Assembly: GCA_003224905.1 (NCBI GenBank)
Contig: QIAA01000170.1
Coordinates: 1 to 38,291, forward strand
Reading direction: 5' to 3'
DNA from: Acidobacteriota bacterium
Lineage (GTDB): Bacteria > Acidobacteriota > Terriglobia > Terriglobales > Acidobacteriaceae
DNA length: 38,291 bases
This document shows positions 33,867-38,291 of the stretch, piece by piece. The position numbers were made by a program, and so were the translations under genes. The stretch's first letter is position 1, and every line of letters begins with the position of its first letter. The notes beneath the pieces were generated by a model that was not told the origin of the DNA, did not search any database, and was given only the letters and a program-made list of their open reading frames with translations.

Positions 33867-33992
33867 ATGCTGCACTGCAACGATCGTCAATGGCGGATGA
33901 CATGAGCGTTCAGAATGAGCGTGCATCACTGCGATCGCGTCTTACCGATTCACCACTTTGACTGACTTCTCGAAGCAAGGTACAGGGGAAAA

Positions 33993-35369
33993 ATGAAAAT
34001 AAACGTGTCATACAAATTTAAGCGTCCTGGAATTTTAACTGTTTTCCTCCTTCTTTATCGCGTGTGGGCGCAAGTACCCACGGCCCCAGCAAATCCGCCA
34101 GCCGATGAACGCTATAAGACAGACATTCTGCTCATCGTTGCGCACCCGGATGACGATAGTTTGGCGGCTCCGTATCTGGCCAAAGCGATTTATGACGAAC
34201 ACAAACATGTCTCCGTAATCTATGGCACGCGAGGTGATGCTGGCGGCAATGCGGTTGGCAATGAACAAGCCGCGTCCCTCGGTGCAGTTCGTGAAATCGA
34301 AGGACGCCGAGCTTTAGCTTCCATGGGAATACTTAATGTTTGGTTCCTCAATGCTCCCGATACTCCAGGTCAGGATGTACTGCATTCCCTTGAGACCTGG
34401 GGGCACGGAGCCTGTTTGGAAAAGGTGGTCCGCCTCGTACGGCTGACGCGCCCGGAGGTCATTCTCACGTGGCTGCCGGTGTATGTTGCGGGAGAAAATC
34501 ACGACGATCACCAGGCCGCAGGTGTGCTCGCCACGGAAGCCTTTGATCTTGCTGCTGACCCTGTCGCATTTCCCGAACAGCTGGCAGCACCACGTGATCG
34601 CACATCTATTGGCAATTACGGAGAGGGACTGCATCCTTGGCAAGCAAAGAAAATTTACTATTTTTCCGATGCAACTCATTTCGAATTCCTGGAAGGCCGT
34701 GGCCCGCAGTACAAGACGAGCGAGGTGTCGCCCGCTAAAGGCCTTTCCTACGCCACTATTGCTACCAATGCATGGATGAGTGATAAGTCGCAGCTACCCC
34801 CGAATGCAACTGACTTGAAAAAATATTTAGATCAGTACTTGTCCGAACCGGTCCGGTTTGTACTGGGAAAATCTCTGGTCAAGGGAAATACGACCGGCGA
34901 CGTGTTCCAAGGGATTTCACCTGGCCCGATTCCCTACCGGCGAGCACAGGGCTATGAACTCGGCGTCAAGGAGGGAATGTCATTACAACTTGGCGGACCG
35001 TGGGCCTACTACCGTGAATTTTGGCGGGCACACCAGCTGGAGCACCTTTCGCAACTACTGTCACCGGAAACTGCCTCGGGCGGTCCTGACAACACGATTT
35101 GGGTTCCACTTCTGATTCATAATGATACCGACGCGACCAGGCAGGTGACACTGCGGTCGGTCTTGCCCCCTGGCTGGGCAGAAAAGCCGGGGCCGATGAT
35201 ATACACCGTTGCCGCGCACGATGCATACCCCGTGCAAGTCAATCTGGTTGCTGCCGCATCCCAGAAAGGTGCCTGGCAGCGTGTAACCTGGACCGCCGAA
35301 GCTGATGGTCAGTCGGTCGGTTCGGTCACGCTTCGAGTGCATGTAAATTACAATGGAGTCCCGCAGTAG
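33993..35369 (+). CDS. exported PIG-L deacetylase with C-terminal beta domain
   Basis: 458 aa, with AGGGG just upstream of the ATG. Signal peptide (PGILTVFLLLYRVWAQ). PIG-L zinc site VAHPDDDSLAAP with His51, Asp53 and Asp54; the third ligand is in ENHDDHQAAG (His173). The catalytic core (45-260) deacetylates N-acetyl-glucosamine-type or similar substrates. The C-terminal about 110 residues look like an NPCBM/alpha-galactosidase NEW3-type beta-sandwich (VPLLIHNDTDATRQVTLRSV, LPPGWAEKP, GSVTLRVHVNYNG), commonly attached to extracellular carbohydrate enzymes. Larger than the 274-aa paralogue in this window and only distantly similar to it. The TPR/TonB receptor pair follows 130 nt downstream, so this may be part of a second uptake locus. 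Confidence 0.87.
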   Translation: MKINVSYKFKRPGILTVFLLLYRVWAQVPTAPANPPADERYKTDILLIVAHPDDDSLAAPYLAKAIYDEHKHVSVIYGTRGDAGGNAVGNEQAASLGAVREIEGRRALASMGILNVWFLNAPDTPGQDVLHSLETWGHGACLEKVVRLVRLTRPEVILTWLPVYVAGENHDDHQAAGVLATEAFDLAADPVAFPEQLAAPRDRTSIGNYGEGLHPWQAKKIYYFSDATHFEFLEGRGPQYKTSEVSPAKGLSYATIATNAWMSDKSQLPPNATDLKKYLDQYLSEPVRFVLGKSLVKGNTTGDVFQGISPGPIPYRRAQGYELGVKEGMSLQLGGPWAYYREFWRAHQLEHLSQLLSPETASGGPDNTIWVPLLIHNDTDATRQVTLRSVLPPGWAEKPGPMIYTVAAHDAYPVQVNLVAAASQKGAWQRVTWTAEADGQSVGSVTLRVHVNYNGVPQ

Positions 35370-35392
35370 GGCGTCAAGGCACGTTGATCTTC

Positions 35393-35421
35393 TTGACAGT
35401 AGCCGACCACGAGTGTAAAGC
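35393..35421 (+). promoter_or_regulatory. weak promoter candidate before the TPR/TonB receptor pair
   Basis: TTGACA (35393-35398) is a perfect -35, with a 17-nt spacer to TAAAGC (35416-35421), a poor -10. It lies about 80 nt before the TPR gene start. Confidence 0.3.
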
Positions 35422-35498
35422 TTTCGCCGCCCATATTGTTCAACCGGCTGCCGTTTACAACTGATGGCCGTGGGAACCGAAGCTTTGTTGAGGGTTTT

Positions 35499-36698
35499 GT
35501 GAGGGCTCAGCAAAAGCAAGTCGCAGTGTCCTGTTTATCTTGTGTGCTCGCATTCGTGAGCATCAGCAAGAATGTTGGCGCGCAGCAAGCACAGCGATCC
35601 GAAACCGATATCGAAATTCTTTCAAAGCAAGCCCAAGAGGCAATGGCCACGAAAGACTGGGCAGCGGCCGAGAAGTCTCTGGAGAAACTTGGCCAATTAG
35701 CCCCGAATGTGTCTGAGGTTCAGGCTAACTTGGGAGTAGCTTACTATTCTCAGAACCGAGTTTCGGAAGCTGCCAAAGCGTTCGACCGCGCACTTCAGTT
35801 AAACCCGAAAATGAGTAAAGCCGAGACGATGCTGGGTCTGTGCTATGCAGAGCTAGGTCGGAATCGGCAGGCGATTCCCATACTGGCGTCAGCATTTCGC
35901 CGCCGCCCTGCGGATAGCCAGATGGGACGACTAATTGGGCTAGACTTGCAGCGCGCTTATGCTGGATCAGAACAATACGACAAAGCGATTGCGGTTGCTG
36001 ACGAGTTGCTCAAGCGGTACCCCAACGATGCCGAGATTCTCTTTCAATCTTCGCGCCTGCACGCCGACCGTGCGTATGAGTTGATGAATCACCTGATGCG
36101 AGTATCTTCCGATTCAGTCTGGGTTCATTATGCCAAGGCAGATGTACAGGCGAGCTTGCAACATCATGACTTGGCGATTACGGAATACCGGAAGGTTTTG
36201 GAAATGGAACCGAGAATGCCGGGCATTCATTTCCGGATAGGACGGGCAATTCTCCAGAGTTCCAAAGAAGCTACCGCCGCCGATGCGGCCTTACATGAAT
36301 TTGAACTGGAGCTGGCCATTGCGCCAGAAAATTCCGATGCCGAATATGAAATCGGCGAGATCTTCCGCCAGAAAGGTCAACTCGATGTCGCAATGGGCCA
36401 TTTCTCCAAGGCGGTAAACTATCAGCCAAATTTCGCTCAGGCTCGTATCGGCCTAGCAAGCACGCTGATGAGCACAGGGCAGATGCGGGAAGCGCTTGCC
36501 CAATTGCTCGAAGCTGTTCGGATTGAACCGCAAAACGAAGTTGCGCATTTCCGACTGGCATCGGTGTATAAGTCTCTGGGCGACACAGTGAACCACCAGA
36601 AGGAGATGGCGTTCTTCCAGAAGCTCCATTCTGCGGAATCGTCCGGTGAGCTGTCGTTACCAGGTGTGTCCGTGACCCAGCAAACTATTGATCCATGA
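35499..36698 (+). CDS. exported TPR protein next to a TonB receptor
   Basis: 399 aa from the GTG at 35499, with TTGAGGG 5 nt upstream; the ORF extends to a TTG at 35436 with no such site and an unlikely N-terminus. Signal-like segment VAVSCLSCVLAFVSISKNVG then AQQAQ (about 9-35). TPR repeats cover about 55-150 (KDWAAAEKSLEKLGQLAPNV, ANLGVAYYSQNRVSEAAKAF) and 220-380 (AITEYRKVLEMEPRM ... EYEIGEIFRQKGQLDVAMGH). The central part may contain degenerate repeats. It lies directly upstream of a second Oar-like TonB receptor (62 nt), repeating the TPR-receptor order seen around 24-26 kb. Export plus TPR suggests a periplasmic or outer-membrane partner of the receptor. Confidence 0.8.
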   Translation: MRAQQKQVAVSCLSCVLAFVSISKNVGAQQAQRSETDIEILSKQAQEAMATKDWAAAEKSLEKLGQLAPNVSEVQANLGVAYYSQNRVSEAAKAFDRALQLNPKMSKAETMLGLCYAELGRNRQAIPILASAFRRRPADSQMGRLIGLDLQRAYAGSEQYDKAIAVADELLKRYPNDAEILFQSSRLHADRAYELMNHLMRVSSDSVWVHYAKADVQASLQHHDLAITEYRKVLEMEPRMPGIHFRIGRAILQSSKEATAADAALHEFELELAIAPENSDAEYEIGEIFRQKGQLDVAMGHFSKAVNYQPNFAQARIGLASTLMSTGQMREALAQLLEAVRIEPQNEVAHFRLASVYKSLGDTVNHQKEMAFFQKLHSAESSGELSLPGVSVTQQTIDP

Positions 36699-36760
36699 AA
36701 TCGTCGCAGAGGAAATCAGTAGATACGTAACCGTAATTAAAGCGCAAGCGGAGGTTTGTT

Positions 36761-38291
36761 ATGCATCATCTGAAAACGATCCTCGTCGTGCTAGTCATGA
36801 CAGTACTGCTGTGCTTTGTTCGTCCTGCGTTTGGTCAAGCGGTATTCGGCAATATTACTGGCACGGTGACCGACCCCAGCGGCGCTGCAGTGGCCAACGC
36901 AGAGTTAGTAATCACGGACCTCGAACGCGGTATTAGCTACTCCGTCAAGACCAACTCCGTCGGCAACTATACTCAGACTCACTTGTTGGCGGGACGCTAT
37001 CAAGTCAAGATCAATGCAGGCGGGTTTTCTGAATTCTCAGCAACTGCGGATGTGCAGGTCGACGCGACCACACGCGTCGATGCACAGATGGCCCTTGGCA
37101 GAGCGGCAAGTACTGTAACCGTCACTACCGAAACGCCTTTGCTCAAGGTAGACCGAGCGGACGTTAGTAATACTTTGACAGCGAGCGAAGTGGAACGCTT
37201 GCCCATTCTCAACCGCAATGTGACCACTCTACTTTTGGCTCTGCCGGGTTCGCAGCTGAACGGTTTTCAGCACGCCTCGAGTGAGAATCCTCAAGGTGGT
37301 TTGCAGGTCAATGTAAATGGTCAATATTTCTACTCCAATGGATTTGAGCTGGATGGGACAGAGAACCACAGCAATATCCTTGGCATCGCTGTCGTCAACC
37401 CCAATCCAGATTCGTTGCAAGAATTCAAAGTGACGTCCAGCAACTACGATGCAGAGTTCGGAAATGTTTCTGGGGCGCTACTTCAGGGAACCACGAAGTC
37501 GGGCACTAATCAGCTTCACGGCTCGCTTTTTGAATATCTTCGCAATGACATATTCAATGCAGCCGATCCATTTACTCAGCTCAAGCCTCCGCTACGCTGG
37601 AATCAATTCGGAGGCTCGCTGGGTGCTCCGATCGTAAAAGACAAGTTGTTTGGCTTCTTCGATTATCAGGGGACACGACGCCGGACGGGCGGAGCTCTTA
37701 TCACCACAGTCCCTACCGCGGCAGAACGTGGCGGCGACCTTAGCGCTCTGCTTGGTGATTACATTTGCGCAAACGGTACGACGTCGGCCTCGCCATGCGC
37801 CAATCCCTTCAATGTAACCACTACCGAAAATGCTGTGGTTCCAGCGCGAGCGGGAATGGTTTTTGACCCCACGTCGGGAAATTTTGATCCCGTGACTGGT
37901 GTTTTCGACGGGACCGGGCGCAAAGCGATTTCTTCGGGAGGGCGGGTCAATGTACTACCCGTTCCGAATCCTTCGATGGTAACGTTGCTTGGTTTTTTGC
38001 CGATGCCGAATTTCGGGGGACCAGATGATGTGGCCAATAACTTCGCGGCTGCCTTCTCTGAGAAATTTGATACCGACCAATACGATGGTCGAATAGATTA
38101 CAACTTTTCTGAGCAGCACCACTTTTTCGGACGCTACAGTATTGCCAATTTTACGAAGGATTCGCCGGGCGCATATGGAGAGGTGGCAGGAGGGCCAACC
38201 GCTTTCCATTTTGCCGGCCGCTCGCTGGCGCGCAACCAGAGCCTCGCTTTGGTTTACACATACTCTTTAAATCCAACGTTGATAACCGACT
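36761..38291 (+). CDS. Oar-like TonB-dependent receptor, 3'-truncated by window edge
   Basis: Plus-strand frame open from the ATG at 36761 to the end of the window (510 codons, no stop). GGAGG lies 6-7 nt upstream. Signal peptide LKTILVVLVMTVLLCFVRPA then FGQ; carboxypeptidase-regulatory-like domain (about 28-110: GNITGTVTDPSGAAVANAEL, SVGNYTQTHLLAGRYQVKIN); plug with LPILNRNVTTLLLALPGSQ, NGFELDGTENHSN, PDSLQEFKVTSSNYDAEFGN and GTTKSGTNQLHGSLFEYLRN; then the beginning of the barrel. It is similar in architecture to the 1118-aa receptor at 21-24 kb but not a close copy (it lacks the inserted NERGNEALSVNGLR region and has a different plug). It forms a pair with the TPR gene just upstream. Would be about 1000-1100 aa if complete. 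Confidence 0.92.
   Translation, partial: MHHLKTILVVLVMTVLLCFVRPAFGQAVFGNITGTVTDPSGAAVANAELVITDLERGISYSVKTNSVGNYTQTHLLAGRYQVKINAGGFSEFSATADVQVDATTRVDAQMALGRAASTVTVTTETPLLKVDRADVSNTLTASEVERLPILNRNVTTLLLALPGSQLNGFQHASSENPQGGLQVNVNGQYFYSNGFELDGTENHSNILGIAVVNPNPDSLQEFKVTSSNYDAEFGNVSGALLQGTTKSGTNQLHGSLFEYLRNDIFNAADPFTQLKPPLRWNQFGGSLGAPIVKDKLFGFFDYQGTRRRTGGALITTVPTAAERGGDLSALLGDYICANGTTSASPCANPFNVTTTENAVVPARAGMVFDPTSGNFDPVTGVFDGTGRKAISSGGRVNVLPVPNPSMVTLLGFLPMPNFGGPDDVANNFAAAFSEKFDTDQYDGRIDYNFSEQHHFFGRYSIANFTKDSPGAYGEVAGGPTAFHFAGRSLARNQSLALVYTYSLNPTLITD

Noticed and set aside
1..38291. CRISPR array, transposase, integrase, tRNA or rRNA
   Set aside because: No regularly spaced repeats, DDE/DEDD or tyrosine-recombinase motifs, or cloverleaf/rRNA-like sequence were seen.

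Overview
This window looks like chromosomal DNA of a heterotrophic acidobacterium (Acidobacteriota, Terriglobia-like). The inference rests on family content: two Oar-like TonB-dependent receptors with an N-terminal carboxypeptidase-regulatory-like domain, a CRTAC1 (FG-GAP plus ASPIC/UnbV) protein, TPR proteins, a PVC-type heme-binding membrane dehydrogenase, PIG-L deacetylases, and remnants of protein types abundant in that phylum (an Ig-like surface protein ending in a Cys-Gly-Gly-Gly-Ser-Ser tail, an FN3 surface protein, a Ser/Thr kinase with the [13 protein letters not shown] loop). No rRNA, tRNA, CRISPR array or intact mobile element was seen.

Layout. 1-6.9 kb: the 3' part of a TlpA-like thioredoxin, a secreted clan GH-A glycosidase (-), a decayed Ig-like surface protein (-), a Tat-type M24 'pita-bread' hydrolase with creatinase-like rather than metallopeptidase active-site residues (+), and an ACE-like M2 family protein whose HExxH motif reads HATGH (-). 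7.0-12.0 kb is a gene graveyard: truncated and frameshifted pieces of an Hsp70, a SpoIIE/PP2C phosphatase, an unidentified C-terminus, an FN3 surface protein, a J-domain (HTD for HPD) and a Ser/Thr kinase N-terminus, around two intact genes (an ICMT-like membrane protein and a small secreted DUF5666-like protein). 12.1-12.9 kb: a stand-alone MOSC protein.

13.5-32.7 kb is a carbohydrate-oriented region. An SDR (-) diverges from a + strand run of PIG-L deacetylase, DegT-type aminotransferase, galactose-mutarotase-like protein and GH-A glycosidase with FN3 tail. Convergent to it is a - strand run of CRTAC1, TPR, TonB receptor and GH30 glycosidase. A NodB-type polysaccharide deacetylase (+) and the large membrane dehydrogenase with cytochrome c motif (-) follow. 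Together these suggest capture of an amino-sugar-containing glycan at the outer membrane, hydrolysis, deacetylation and oxidation. The substrate cannot be read from sequence.

33.1-38.3 kb: a SAM methyltransferase ending in a 13-bp tandem duplication, a decayed partial copy of the NodB gene located 5 kb away, a second PIG-L deacetylase, and a second TPR protein immediately followed by a second Oar-like TonB receptor that runs off the window. The repeated TPR-then-TonB-receptor order is the best candidate here for an under-described functional unit. Most starts were reset from the longest ORF to a downstream ATG or GTG with a clear Shine-Dalgarno sequence.
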